A stretch of DNA of 64,000 nt from CAIWHR01 sp963781285 (GTDB lineage: Bacteria; Pseudomonadota; Gammaproteobacteria; Burkholderiales; Casimicrobiaceae). The translations under genes and the position numbers were made by a program. The notes beneath the pieces were generated by a model. That model did no database searches, had not been told where the DNA came from, and was given only the letters and a program-made list of their open reading frames with translations. Positions 17,886 through 26,433 of this stretch are shown here, in pieces. How positions within the stretch are numbered: position 1 is the stretch's first letter; every line of letters starts with the position of its first letter. The stretch is taken from the NCBI GenBank assembly GCA_963781285.1, contig CAWAFI010000017.1, forward strand, positions 227,296 through 291,295. The letters run 5' to 3'.

Positions 17886-19433
17886 GTGACCGACGACAAA
17901 TTCATCACGGCGGACCAGGCCGCGGCGCTGATCGCTGACGCGGCGACGGTCGGGCTGGTCGGCGGCGGCGGCGGCCTGATGGAGGCGAGCACGGTCTTCG
18001 CCGCGATCGAGCGCCGCTTTCTCGCGACGCGACACCCGGCCGATCTCACGCTCGTACACGCGCTCGGCATCGGCGACCGCAAGACGATGGGCCTCAACCG
18101 CTTCGCGCACGAGGGCATGGTCAAGCGGGTCATCGGCGGCCACTGGGTCTGGTCGCCGCGGATGCAGGAGCTCGCCCGCAGTGAGAAGATCGAGGCGTAC
18201 GTTCTGCCGGCAGGCGTGCTCATGCAGCTCTACCGCGAGATCGGCGCCGGGCGCCCGGGTCTCGTGAGTCACGTGGGTCTCGGCACGTTCGTCGACCCGC
18301 GTCTCGACGGCGGGCGCATGAACGCCGCAGCGAAGGCGAGCCTCGTCGACGTCGTCGCCATCGACGGCGAGGAATGGTTGCGCTACAAATCGTTTCCGCT
18401 CAACGTCGCGATCATCCGCGGCACCTACGCCGACCCGCAGGGCAACGTCAGCCTGATCGGCGAAGCCGCGAATCTCGACATCCACGCGATTGCGCTCGCC
18501 GCCCACAACAGCGGCGGCAAGGTAATCGCGCAGGTGCGCCACGCGGTGGAAGCCAAGTCGCTTCCGGCGCGCCAGGTGAACGTTCCGGGCGCACTCGTCG
18601 ATGCGGTCGTCGTCGATCCCGACCAGCGGACCGGCTACGACATCGCCGTCGATCCGGCGCTGTCGGGCGAGCGCCGCGGCGCCGCTGCACCCGAACCGCC
18701 GCAGCCCTTCACCGCGCGCCAGGTCATCGCGCACCGCGCGGCGGAGGAGCTGCAGGACGGTGCCGTGGTCAACTACGGTTACGGGATGCCCGACGGCGTC
18801 GCCAAGCTCGTGGCCACGCGCGGCCACGGCGACCGCTACTACCAGTCGATCGAGCATGGCGCCTACGGCGGCACGTTGCTCGAAGGCTCGCTGTTCGGTT
18901 ACGCCCGCAATCCGACCGCGATCATCGACGCACCGTCGCAGTTCGATTTCTATTCCGGCGGCGGCCTCGACATCGCGTTCCTCGGTTTTGGCCAGATCGA
19001 TGCGGCGGGCAACGTCAACGTGTCGAAACTCTCCGGGCTGCCGGTCGGTCCCGGCGGCTTCATCGATATCGCGCAGAACGCGCGCAAGGTCGTTTTCTGT
19101 GGCACCTTCGACACGAAGAACGTAGAGCTTGCGACCGGCGACGGCCGCATGCGCATCATGCGCCACGGCGACGTGCGCAAGATGGTGCGGCACGTCGATC
19201 AGATCACGTTCGCGGGCCCGCAGGCGTTGCGGCAGGGGCAGGAGATCGTCTACGTCACCGAGCGCGCCGTGTTCCGGCTGACCGCGGAGGGTGTCGTGCT
19301 CACCGAAATTGCGCCCGGTGTCGATCTCACGCGCGACGTGCTCGACCGTATGGATTTCCGACCCGTGACGCCGCAGGTGCCGGCGAAGATGGCGGCGGCG
19401 CATTTCGAAGCGCACGACCGGCGCCCGCGTTAG
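17886..19433 (+). CDS. Type I acetate/propionate-type CoA-transferase (single chain, YdiF-like)
   Basis: The 515-residue protein fuses the alpha and beta halves of a class I CoA-transferase. The alpha half has TVGLVGGGGGLMEASTVFAAIE, the beta half FTARQVIAHRAAEELQDGAVVNYGYGMPDGVAKL. The catalytic glutamate lies in YYQSIEHGAYGGTLLEGSLFG. Such enzymes form a glutamyl-CoA thioester and move CoA from acetyl- or succinyl-CoA to a carboxylic acid. It starts with GTG 4 bases after the acyl-CoA dehydrogenase stop, so the pair may activate and then oxidise an acid imported by the neighbouring systems. Confidence 0.92.
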   Translation: MTDDKFITADQAAALIADAATVGLVGGGGGLMEASTVFAAIERRFLATRHPADLTLVHALGIGDRKTMGLNRFAHEGMVKRVIGGHWVWSPRMQELARSEKIEAYVLPAGVLMQLYREIGAGRPGLVSHVGLGTFVDPRLDGGRMNAAAKASLVDVVAIDGEEWLRYKSFPLNVAIIRGTYADPQGNVSLIGEAANLDIHAIALAAHNSGGKVIAQVRHAVEAKSLPARQVNVPGALVDAVVVDPDQRTGYDIAVDPALSGERRGAAAPEPPQPFTARQVIAHRAAEELQDGAVVNYGYGMPDGVAKLVATRGHGDRYYQSIEHGAYGGTLLEGSLFGYARNPTAIIDAPSQFDFYSGGGLDIAFLGFGQIDAAGNVNVSKLSGLPVGPGGFIDIAQNARKVVFCGTFDTKNVELATGDGRMRIMRHGDVRKMVRHVDQITFAGPQALRQGQEIVYVTERAVFRLTAEGVVLTEIAPGVDLTRDVLDRMDFRPVTPQVPAKMAAAHFEAHDRRPR

Positions 19434-19450
19434 AGCCTGTTCACCTTCTT

Positions 19451-20191
19451 CTAATACGTGGCGCGCCCGCCCGTCAAATCGAAGGTGAACCCCGTCGTGA
19501 AGCTGCATTCGGGGCTTGCAATCCAGGCAACCATCGCCGCCACCTCCGGAACCTTCAGGGTTCGCCCCATGGGAATCTTGCTCCTGGCGAGCGCAATGTG
19601 TTCCGGGGTCATTTCCTTGAACAGGTCCGTCTCGGTGATGGCCGGAGCGATCGCGTTCACCAGAATTCCGCTGTCGACCAGTTCTCGCGCCAACGACTTG
19701 GTGAATCCGATGACGCCCGCTTTCGCCGCGGCGTAGGCGGCGATGCCCTGATTGCCTTCCTTGCCGGCAATCGACGCGACGTTGACGATACGTCCATACG
19801 ACCGTGCGCGCATGTGCGGAATCGCCGCACGGCAGCAATAGAACACGCCGGTCAGATCGACCGCCAGCACGCGGGCCCATGCATCGATCGGATACTCCCA
19901 GACCGGCGCCACCGGGCCATTGATGCCCGCGTTGTTGATCAGGATGTCGATCGTGCCGAGCGCCTTCTCGGTATCGGCAAAGGCCCTTTCGACCTGCTTG
20001 TAATCGGCAACGTTGACCGCGTGCATCGACGCCTGCGACAGGCCCGCCGTGGTGGCGTCGAACGTGTCGAATGCCAGGTCCCACAATGCAACGCGGCAAC
20101 CCTCGCTCGCGAGGCGTTGTGCAATGCCGAGGCCGATGCCCCGTGCGCCGCCGGTGATGATGACGCCTTGCCCTGTCAAAGTGCTTTTCAC
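19451..20191 (-). CDS. Short-chain dehydrogenase/reductase (SDR 1)
   Basis: A classical NAD(P)-binding SDR: GVIITGGARGIGLGIAQRLASEG (cofactor loop), ILINNAGINGPVAPVW, VNVASIAGKEGNQGIAAYAAAKAG with the catalytic Ser-Tyr-Lys set, then FTKSLARELVDSGILVNAIAPAITETDLFKEMTPEHI. From the GTG at 20191 the product has 246 residues; an upstream TTG at 20221 is also open, but the GTG lines up with the start of its paralogue at 24085. It is the last gene of the leftward catabolic operon and runs convergently into the CoA-transferase gene. The substrate is probably a hydroxy acid or alicyclic alcohol. Confidence 0.9.
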   Translation of the reverse strand: MKSTLTGQGVIITGGARGIGLGIAQRLASEGCRVALWDLAFDTFDATTAGLSQASMHAVNVADYKQVERAFADTEKALGTIDILINNAGINGPVAPVWEYPIDAWARVLAVDLTGVFYCCRAAIPHMRARSYGRIVNVASIAGKEGNQGIAAYAAAKAGVIGFTKSLARELVDSGILVNAIAPAITETDLFKEMTPEHIALARSKIPMGRTLKVPEVAAMVAWIASPECSFTTGFTFDLTGGRATY

Positions 20192-20237
20192 GATGTGTGC
20201 TTTCTCGGCAATGATCCGCAAACGCGATCGCGCTCAC

Positions 20238-21065
20238 TCAAACCGCCGTCTGGACACGGTCCTTGATCACGCCGATGACCTCGTCGGGATCGCGTTGCCA
20301 CCAGTTGCGTTGCGAGAAGATCTCGACCTCGACGTACCCGTCGTATCCGGCCACTTCCACCATGCGGCGCAGTCCCGGCAGGTCGATCACGCCATCACCC
20401 ATCATCCCGCGGTCGAGGCGTAGGTCCTGCGTGTCGGAGAGCCAGTCGCTGACGTGGAACGAGCAGATGCGTTTACCGGCACGCGCGATCTCGGTCTCGA
20501 TGTCGGGGTCCCACCAGACGGCATAAGTGTCGACCGCGATGCCGACGATGTCTTCAGCGCCCAGGTGGTCGCACCACGCGTTGGCGAGCTTCATCGTGGA
20601 GAGGATCGACCGCGTCGCACAGATCATCGGATGCAGCGGCTCCAGCGCGATCTTGACGCCGACCTTGCGGGCGTGGGAAATCAGGTCGGCGACGCCGTCG
20701 AGGGCCCGGGCCCGGGTGGCGGCGATGTCCTTGTCGGCCGGATCGACGCCGCCCGCCACGAAAATGAGGCATGGCGCCTTGACCGTCGCCGCCTCGTCCA
20801 GCGCGCGGCGGACCTCGTCACGCGCCCTGGCGGCCTCGTTGCGGTGCGGCGACGAGATGAGGCCGGCCCAGCAGTAGCCCGACAACGCGATGCCGTTGTC
20901 GGCGACCAGTCGCGCGGTCCTCTCGACGCCGAACTCCCGCACCTTGTCGCGCCAGAGACTGGTGCAGCCAACGCCGTTGCGCACGAGCGCTTCAACGAAC
21001 TGCGGCGTCGTGCATTGTTGCAGCAGCGTCACTTGATGAATCGATAGACGGCTTGGATCAAGCAT
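20238..21065 (-). CDS. TIM-barrel sugar-phosphate isomerase/epimerase-like protein
   Basis: The 275-residue protein starts at ATG 21065 (MLDPSRLSIHQVTLLQQCTT). It belongs to the xylose-isomerase-like TIM-barrel superfamily: GVGCTSLWRDKV, ISSPHRNEAARARDEVRRAL, ALEPLHPMICATRSILSTM, VGIAVDTYAVWWDPDIETEI, CSFHVSDWLSDTQ and VEVAGYDGYVEVEIFSQ supply the Glu, Asp, His and Glu metal ligands. Members include IolE/IolI, hydroxypyruvate isomerases and 3-dehydroshikimate dehydratases. Its position next to an AroE-like dehydrogenase makes the last option attractive but not proven. Confidence 0.88.
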   Translation of the reverse strand: MLDPSRLSIHQVTLLQQCTTPQFVEALVRNGVGCTSLWRDKVREFGVERTARLVADNGIALSGYCWAGLISSPHRNEAARARDEVRRALDEAATVKAPCLIFVAGGVDPADKDIAATRARALDGVADLISHARKVGVKIALEPLHPMICATRSILSTMKLANAWCDHLGAEDIVGIAVDTYAVWWDPDIETEIARAGKRICSFHVSDWLSDTQDLRLDRGMMGDGVIDLPGLRRMVEVAGYDGYVEVEIFSQRNWWQRDPDEVIGVIKDRVQTAV

Positions 21066-21125
21066 TTCGGATACCTCTCGTGTTCTCGTTGCGCCAACGC
21101 CGGCACCAACCACGTCGCGCGCGCA

Positions 21126-21965
21126 TCACGTGTTGCGCAGTGCCTGTTCGACCCGCTGGCGCAGCTCGGGCGTCACCACCGGTCGCACGCCGAACCACTT
21201 CTCGAAGCAACCTGACCCCTGATGCAGCAGCATGCCGAGACCGTCCGACACGCGAAGGCCGCGTGCCCTGGCCCGTTTCAACAGCGATGTTTCGAGCGGC
21301 ACGTAGACGACGTCAGCAACGACAGCGTCGTCCTGCACCCTCGACAGGTCGATGTCGAGGTCCGGATTGCCGACCATGCCGAACGAGGTCGCATTGACGA
21401 CGAGACCCGCGCCATCGAGCGCGGCGGACAGCTCCTGCGCAGTCGTGGGTACGACTTTCGGTCCGAACCGCTGCCGCAACGCCTCCGCTTTCGCGACCGT
21501 GCGGTTGTGCACGTGAAGGCGCGGCACGCCGCGTTCCAGGAGCCCGTACACGACGGCACGGGCAGCACCTCCCGCACCGTACATGACGGCCTTGTGTGCG
21601 CGCCGGTCCCAGCCCGGTGCGGCCTCGTCCAGCGCGGCGATGAAGCCTATCGCATCGGAGTTCGTCGACCGCAGCTTGCCATCCTCGAGCCAGATCACGT
21701 TGGCAGCGCCGATCGCGGTGGCGCGCGCATCGGGTTCGGTCAGCTTGAGCGCCATCTCCTTGTGCGGCATCGTCGCCGATCCACCGACGTAGCCCCGCTC
21801 GGCCAGGTGCGCGAGGAAGTCGGCGAATTTCTCCGGCGGCACCGCTTCGAGCCGGAAGTCGGCGTCGAGCCGATGCTTCTCGATCCAGTAGCCGTGGATG
21901 ATCGGCGCGCGCGAGTGTTCTACGGGCCAACCCATGACACAGGCGGCTCGCCGCGTTGCTGGCAT
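21126..21965 (-). CDS. Shikimate dehydrogenase-like enzyme (AroE-like 1)
   Basis: The protein (279 residues from ATG 21965) has the shikimate/quinate dehydrogenase layout: substrate domain with EHSRAPIIHGYW, TMPHKEMAL (catalytic Lys69) and STNSDAIGF (catalytic Asp104), then the NADP domain with MYGAGGAARAVVYGLLERGV, VHNRTVAKAEAL and VVNATSFGM, and a GLGMLLHQG tail. The second Ser of the usual Ser-x-Ser carboxylate motif is Ala here. Context (SDRs, dehydroquinase, TIM-barrel protein) argues for a catabolic rather than a biosynthetic role. Confidence 0.92.
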   Translation of the reverse strand: MPATRRAACVMGWPVEHSRAPIIHGYWIEKHRLDADFRLEAVPPEKFADFLAHLAERGYVGGSATMPHKEMALKLTEPDARATAIGAANVIWLEDGKLRSTNSDAIGFIAALDEAAPGWDRRAHKAVMYGAGGAARAVVYGLLERGVPRLHVHNRTVAKAEALRQRFGPKVVPTTAQELSAALDGAGLVVNATSFGMVGNPDLDIDLSRVQDDAVVADVVYVPLETSLLKRARARGLRVSDGLGMLLHQGSGCFEKWFGVRPVVTPELRQRVEQALRNT

Positions 21966-22052
21966 ATCCCTTCCTCCAGATGCAGCGGTGCCGGTCCAGC
22001 GCACCACGTCCGTCGATTCCTGCTTCGCCGCGTGATCTGGCCGCGTCGATCC

Positions 22053-22841
22053 TCAGTAGAGCCCCGGCGTCGCGCCGCCGTCGACCGCGATCGCCGTTCC
22101 CTGGATATGCCGGGCGCGCTCCGAACACAGGAAGAGCGCGAGTGCCGCCACGTCCTCGGGCTTCCCCAAGCGCGCGAGCCCGTCCTTGGCCACCAGCGCG
22201 GCGCGCACTTCGTCGACCGAAGCCCCGGTTGCTTCAGCGCGCTGCCGGAACAGCTGCTCGACACGCTCGGTCTCCGTCATGCCCGGCAGGATCGCGTTGA
22301 CGTTCACGCTGTCGCGCTTGCCGAGGCCCGAAAGTCCCTTGGTGAAATTGGCCATGGCGGAATTGACGGCGCCTCCGATCAGGAACTCGGGGTCGGGCGT
22401 GCGCGCAGCACCGCCGATGATGTTCACGACGTGACCGCGCGCGGCCTTGAGCAGCGGCCAGAACAGGCGGCATAGGCGCACGCAGCCAAAAAACTTCAGT
22501 GCGAAGCCGTCCTGCCACGCGTCGTCCGAGAGACTCAGGAAAGCGCCCGCCCGCGTGGCTCCGGCCGAGTTGACCAGAATGTCGCAGCGACCGTGGCGCT
22601 CCGTGACGAAACGGTACACCTGCTCGCAGCCGTCGTCCCGGCGCAAGTCGGCCGCGCAGACGTCCGGACGAAAGGCGACGTTGCGGGCAATCGCGTCGGC
22701 CGCCGCTTCGAGATTCGCTTGCGATGACGCGGCCAGCACAGTCTGCGCGCTCTCCGCCGCGAACGCCGCGGCGATGCCGCGACCGATGCCGCGGCTGCCC
22801 CCGGAGACGACGACCACCTTGCCCGCGTACTCGTTGGTCAT
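22053..22841 (-). CDS. Atypical short-chain dehydrogenase lacking the Tyr-Lys motif (SDR 2)
   Basis: The product (262 residues from ATG 22841) has a clear SDR N-terminus (VVVVSGGSRGIGRGIAAAF) and ILVNSAGATRAGAFL, with a GMTETERVEQL loop and HIQGTAIAVDGG end. Where the catalytic YxxxK should be, the chain reads FLIGGAVNSAMANFTKG, so Tyr and Lys are replaced by Gly and Asn. Either the enzyme works by another mechanism or it binds but does not reduce. Neighbours are AroE-like 1 and a type II dehydroquinase on the same strand. Confidence 0.88.
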   Translation of the reverse strand: MTNEYAGKVVVVSGGSRGIGRGIAAAFAAESAQTVLAASSQANLEAAADAIARNVAFRPDVCAADLRRDDGCEQVYRFVTERHGRCDILVNSAGATRAGAFLSLSDDAWQDGFALKFFGCVRLCRLFWPLLKAARGHVVNIIGGAARTPDPEFLIGGAVNSAMANFTKGLSGLGKRDSVNVNAILPGMTETERVEQLFRQRAEATGASVDEVRAALVAKDGLARLGKPEDVAALALFLCSERARHIQGTAIAVDGGATPGLY

Positions 22842-22866
22842 GACGAGCTCCTCGTGTACTCCGGTA

Positions 22867-23316
22867 TCAGGCCTTGGCCGCCGCACTCGCCGACACCGCG
22901 GCCCGCAACCCAAGCAAGTAGCTGTCGAGCCCGAAGCCGCAGATCTGGCCCTTCACGATCTCGCCGAACACCGAATGGTGCCGGAACTCCTCGCGGGCGT
23001 GGATGTTCGACATGTGGATCTCGACGATCGGCACGGTCAGGATCGCGAGCGCGTCCCGGATGCCGTAGCTGTAGTGGGTCCACGCCCCCGCATTGATGAC
23101 CACGCCGTCCATTTTATCGAGGAATGCCTGATGGATCCGCTCGCACATCGCGCCCTCGTGATTGGTCTGGAAACTGACGACCTCGACCCCCAGCTCCTTG
23201 CCGAGGCGGCGCAAGTGATCGTCGATTTCGGCCAGCGTGATCGTTCCGTACTGGACCGGATCGCGCTTGCCGAACATGTTGTGGTTGATACCATGCAGCA
23301 TCAGGATCTTCTTCAT
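22867..23316 (-). CDS. Type II 3-dehydroquinate dehydratase-like enzyme (AroQ family)
   Basis: This 149-residue protein has the dodecameric type II dehydroquinase fold: KILMLHGINHNMFGKRDPVQYG with the conserved Arg and Tyr, VSFQTNHEGAMCERIHQAFL, VVINAGAWTHYSYGIRDAL, and VEIHMSNIHAREEFRHHSVF. The family converts 3-dehydroquinate to 3-dehydroshikimate. Several positions depart from the usual forms (GPNLNLLG becomes GINHNMFG; NPGAYTHTS becomes NAGAWTHYS), hinting at a different substrate. It lies in the leftward catabolic operon between two SDR genes, so a catabolic role is likely. Confidence 0.9.
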   Translation of the reverse strand: MKKILMLHGINHNMFGKRDPVQYGTITLAEIDDHLRRLGKELGVEVVSFQTNHEGAMCERIHQAFLDKMDGVVINAGAWTHYSYGIRDALAILTVPIVEIHMSNIHAREEFRHHSVFGEIVKGQICGFGLDSYLLGLRAAVSASAAAKA

Positions 23317-23337
23317 TGCGGTTCTCCTTGAATGAAG

Positions 23338-24085
23338 TCAATAGGTGGCGCGACCGCCCGAAAGATCGAAGGTGAAGCCGGTGCAGAAGCTGCACTCCGG
23401 ACCCGCGACCCACGCGACCATCGCCGCCGTTTCTTCGATGGTCAGGAAACGCCCCATCGGAATCTTTGCCTTCGCCGACGCGATGTGCTCCGGCGTCATT
23501 TCCTTGAACAGATCGGTTTCCGTGATCGCCGGAGCAATGCAATTGACGAGCACACCCGAGTCCACCAGTTCCCTCGCGAGCGACTTGGTGAAGCCGATGA
23601 CGCCGGCCTTGGCCGAGGCGTAGGCCGCGATTCCCGGGCTGCCCTCCTTCCCGGTGATCGACGAGACGTTGACGATGCGGCCGTAACCCGCAGCCCGCAT
23701 CCGCGGCACCGCGACGCGGCAGCAGTAGAAGACGCCCGTCAGATCGACGGCGAGCACGCGCTCCCAGGCCTCGAGCGGGTATTCCCAGACCGGCACGACC
23801 GGACCGCTGACGCCGGCGTTGTTGACGAGGATGTCGAGGCGGGGCACGCGTTCCATCGTTGCGGCAAAGCCGCGCTCGACCGACTTGAAGTCGGCAGACG
23901 TCGACCGTCTCGACCGCCGCCGGCACGAAGCCCGCAGTGGCCGCGTCGAATCCGTTCGTGTCGCGATCCCAGACGACCACCGCGCAGCCTTCCTGCGCGA
24001 GCCGTTTCGCGATGCCGAGGCCGATGCCGCGCGCGGCGCCGGTGACGATGGCCACTTGACCCTGCAGTGTCTTCTTCACGTTCAT
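23338..24085 (-). CDS. Short-chain dehydrogenase (SDR 3), broken by one base insertion
   Basis: Start ATG 24085 reads MNVKKTLQGQVAIVTGAARG with IGLGIAKRLAQEG, and the frame changes at about 23896, where one extra A (plus strand) separates VETVDV from ADFKSVERGF. The rest (LDILVNNAGVSGPVVPVWEY, VNVSSITGKEGSPGIAAYASAKAG, FTKSLARELVDSGVLVN) is intact and closely matches SDR 1. The restored product would be about 248 residues with a full Ser-Tyr-Lys set. It lies 15 bases after a Gfo/Idh/MocA gene. Confidence 0.85.
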
Positions 24086-24099
24086 TGTCGCGGCCGCCG

Positions 24100-25092
24100 T
24101 TAGTGCGACGCCGCGCGGTACTCGCGCAGGATTTCGTCCGTGACCCACGTCGCGCGCGCGCCGGATTCGCCCGTGCTCGGACACGTTCCCTGGCCATTGA
24201 GCTCGTCGACGATCGTTTGGATCAATGGCTGGTGAACGTGCGGCGGATCGGCGATGGGCATTTCGTCGACTGCATCGCCGCGCATCACACGGATGGGAAC
24301 CGCCTTGGTCGTCGAGAAGCGGATGCGTCCCTGCGCCCCAATGATCTCGTTCATTTCCTCTTCGCGATCGGCGGTGTAGCAGAAGGCCCCGCTGCCGTAG
24401 ACGCCGGATGCGAAGCGGTAACTGGCGGTGACAACGTCCTCGGGGCCATAGGCGCCCGCCTGGTTTCCCGCAAGCGCACGGACTTTCTCGATCGGTCCGA
24501 ACACGAAGTCGAGAAAATCCAGCGTGTGGGTGACCATGTCGACGAAGAGGCCGCCTCCGGAAAGCGTCGCATCGATGCGCCACGGCGGCGAGCCGGGGTT
24601 CATCTGCGCGGGGGCGCGCAGGGGCTGGAACTGGCGGCTCACCACCATCCGCACCGGGCCGACGGCCCCGCTCTGCACGAGATCGCGCACCGCGAGAAAG
24701 CGCGGCAACGCACGGCGGTAGTAGGCCACCCAGAGCGGAACTCCGGCCACCCGACACGCGGCAATCATTTCCTCGCACTGGCCGTGGTCGATTGCCATTG
24801 GCTTCTCGACCAGCACCGGCTTTCCGGCCGCCGCGCAGCGGAGTACGTAATCACGGTGGGAATCGGGTGTCGTCGCGACGTACACGGCGTCGATGTCGGT
24901 TGCCCGAATGATCGCGTCGGCATCGTCGTGCCAGCGCGCGACGCCGTGGCGCCTGGCGAAGTCGGCGGCGAGCTCGCCATTGCGGCGCATCACGGCGCGC
25001 AGCTGCGAATTCGCCGCCTTGTAGAAGCCAGGGCCGCTCTTGACTTCGGTGACATCACCGCAGCCGATGATCCCCCAGCGGATCGTTTTCAT
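24100..25092 (-). CDS. Gfo/Idh/MocA-family oxidoreductase (Gfo 1)
   Basis: The 330-residue protein starts MKTIRWGIIGCGDVTEVKSG (Rossmann GxGxx-type cofactor site), continues with HGVARWHDDADAIIRATDID and AVYVATTPDSHRDYVLRCAAAGKPVLVEKPMA (the EKP motif with the Lys that helps catalysis) and a second domain with LWVAYYRRALPRFLAVRDL, FVDMVTHTLDFLDFVFGPI. The family oxidises sugars, inositols and related polyols with NAD(P). It is paralogous to the broken Gfo gene at 43343-44367, with which it shares long identical stretches. The substrate is unknown. Confidence 0.92.
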   Translation of the reverse strand: MKTIRWGIIGCGDVTEVKSGPGFYKAANSQLRAVMRRNGELAADFARRHGVARWHDDADAIIRATDIDAVYVATTPDSHRDYVLRCAAAGKPVLVEKPMAIDHGQCEEMIAACRVAGVPLWVAYYRRALPRFLAVRDLVQSGAVGPVRMVVSRQFQPLRAPAQMNPGSPPWRIDATLSGGGLFVDMVTHTLDFLDFVFGPIEKVRALAGNQAGAYGPEDVVTASYRFASGVYGSGAFCYTADREEEMNEIIGAQGRIRFSTTKAVPIRVMRGDAVDEMPIADPPHVHQPLIQTIVDELNGQGTCPSTGESGARATWVTDEILREYRAASH

Positions 25093-25136
25093 CGTTCCGT
25101 TCGATACTCGCCACCCGAGCCGGCGACTCGACTCGC

Positions 25137-26372
25137 TCAACCCGCGGACAACCGCGCGACGGCTTCCTCGGCGTAGAGCACGCCGTCCTTCACCATCGCC
25201 TCGATGTCGGTCGGCGAGAATCCGAGCTTCGCGGCGATCTCGCGGTTGTGCTGACCCAGCAGTGGTGCCGCCGTGCGCGGCGTCACGTCGCAGTCGGAGA
25301 ACTTGAACGGCACATTGGCGAGCTTCACCTTGCCCAGCACCGGATGCTCCTGCTCGACGATCATCCCGCGCGCCTGGATTTGCGGATCGGCCAGCACCGC
25401 GTCGATGTTCTGCACGGCGGCGCACGGAACTTCGGCGGCGTCGAGCGCGGCGAGGCACGCGTTGACCGAGCGCTCCTTCGTCCAGGCGCGAACGTGCCCC
25501 AGGACCTCCTCGCGATTTGTGTTGCGGCCTTCCGGATTGTGAAAGCGCTTGTCCGCTGCCAGCGCCTCGCCGCCGACCACCTTCGCCAGGCGCTTCCACG
25601 CGTCATCGACCTGCGCCGCGATGACCAGGTTGCCGTCGCGCGCCGGGAACACGCCGTAGACGGTGGACTGCGGCAGATCGTGGCCCGTCTGTACCGGAAG
25701 CTCCTTGCCGCCGCTCAACGTGTAGCACTGCACGGCGAAGTCGTGCATGCCGACCATGCAGTCGTAAAGGGCGGTGTCGACATGCTGGCCCTTGCCCGTC
25801 GTGGCGCGGCCAACCAGCGCAGCGCAGACCCCCGCGACGCCGTGAACTCCCGCATACATGTCGGCGAGCGGCATCCGGAACAGCGGCGGCGGCTCGCCCG
25901 GCACGCCGATCATCGCCATCGCCCCGCTCTTGGCTTCGGCGATCAGGCCGAAGCCCGCCTTTGCCGCGTCAGGACCCGTGTGCCCATACGCCGACACCGA
26001 GCAGTAGACGAGGCGCGGGTTCTGCTTCGAGAGCTCCTCGTAGCCCAGCCCCAGTTTGTTCAGCGCGCCCGGCCGGTAGTTCTCGACGAACACGTCCGCC
26101 GTGCGCACGAGCTCGTGCACGAGCTTCAGGCCGCGAGCGTCTTTCAGGTTCACGCACAGCCCCTTCTTGCCCATGTTCTGCTGCAGAAAATAGCCGCTCT
26201 GGCCATTGATGAAGTACGGATGGTGACGACCCGCGTCGCCGGCGGTCGGGCGCTCGACCTTGATCACCTCGGCACCGAGGCCGGCGAGGCAGCGGCTCAG
26301 GTACGGTCCCGCAAGAAAGTGCGTGTAATCGACGACGCGGATGCCCGCGAGCGGAAGGGGTTGGGTTGCCAT
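25137..26372 (-). CDS. Family III CoA-transferase (CaiB/BaiF)
   Basis: The 411-residue protein matches the CaiB/Frc family: LAGIRVVDYTHFLAGPYLSR, GAEVIKVERPTAGD, LCVNLKDARGLKLVHELV, VFVENYRPGALNKLGLGYEEL, VYCSVSAYGHTGPDAAKAGF, and the catalytic Asp in FRMPLADMYAGVHGVAGV. Such enzymes move CoA between carboxylic acids, for example from succinyl-CoA, without ATP. It lies after the MaoC gene and before Gfo 1 on the same strand. It is the natural entry step for CoA-linked breakdown of the imported acid. Confidence 0.95.
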   Translation of the reverse strand: MATQPLPLAGIRVVDYTHFLAGPYLSRCLAGLGAEVIKVERPTAGDAGRHHPYFINGQSGYFLQQNMGKKGLCVNLKDARGLKLVHELVRTADVFVENYRPGALNKLGLGYEELSKQNPRLVYCSVSAYGHTGPDAAKAGFGLIAEAKSGAMAMIGVPGEPPPLFRMPLADMYAGVHGVAGVCAALVGRATTGKGQHVDTALYDCMVGMHDFAVQCYTLSGGKELPVQTGHDLPQSTVYGVFPARDGNLVIAAQVDDAWKRLAKVVGGEALAADKRFHNPEGRNTNREEVLGHVRAWTKERSVNACLAALDAAEVPCAAVQNIDAVLADPQIQARGMIVEQEHPVLGKVKLANVPFKFSDCDVTPRTAAPLLGQHNREIAAKLGFSPTDIEAMVKDGVLYAEEAVARLSAG

Positions 26373-26433
26373 GAATTCGCTCCGACGGAGAGTAACGCGG
26401 TTCGCCTCGACCCGGCGTCTCCGCCGGACTCGA

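Noticed and set aside
16472..20237. Two very long minus-strand frames opposite the acyl-CoA dehydrogenase and CoA-transferase
   Set aside because: No protein motif; only the SDR part at 19451-20191 is real, the rest mirrors codon bias of the plus-strand genes.
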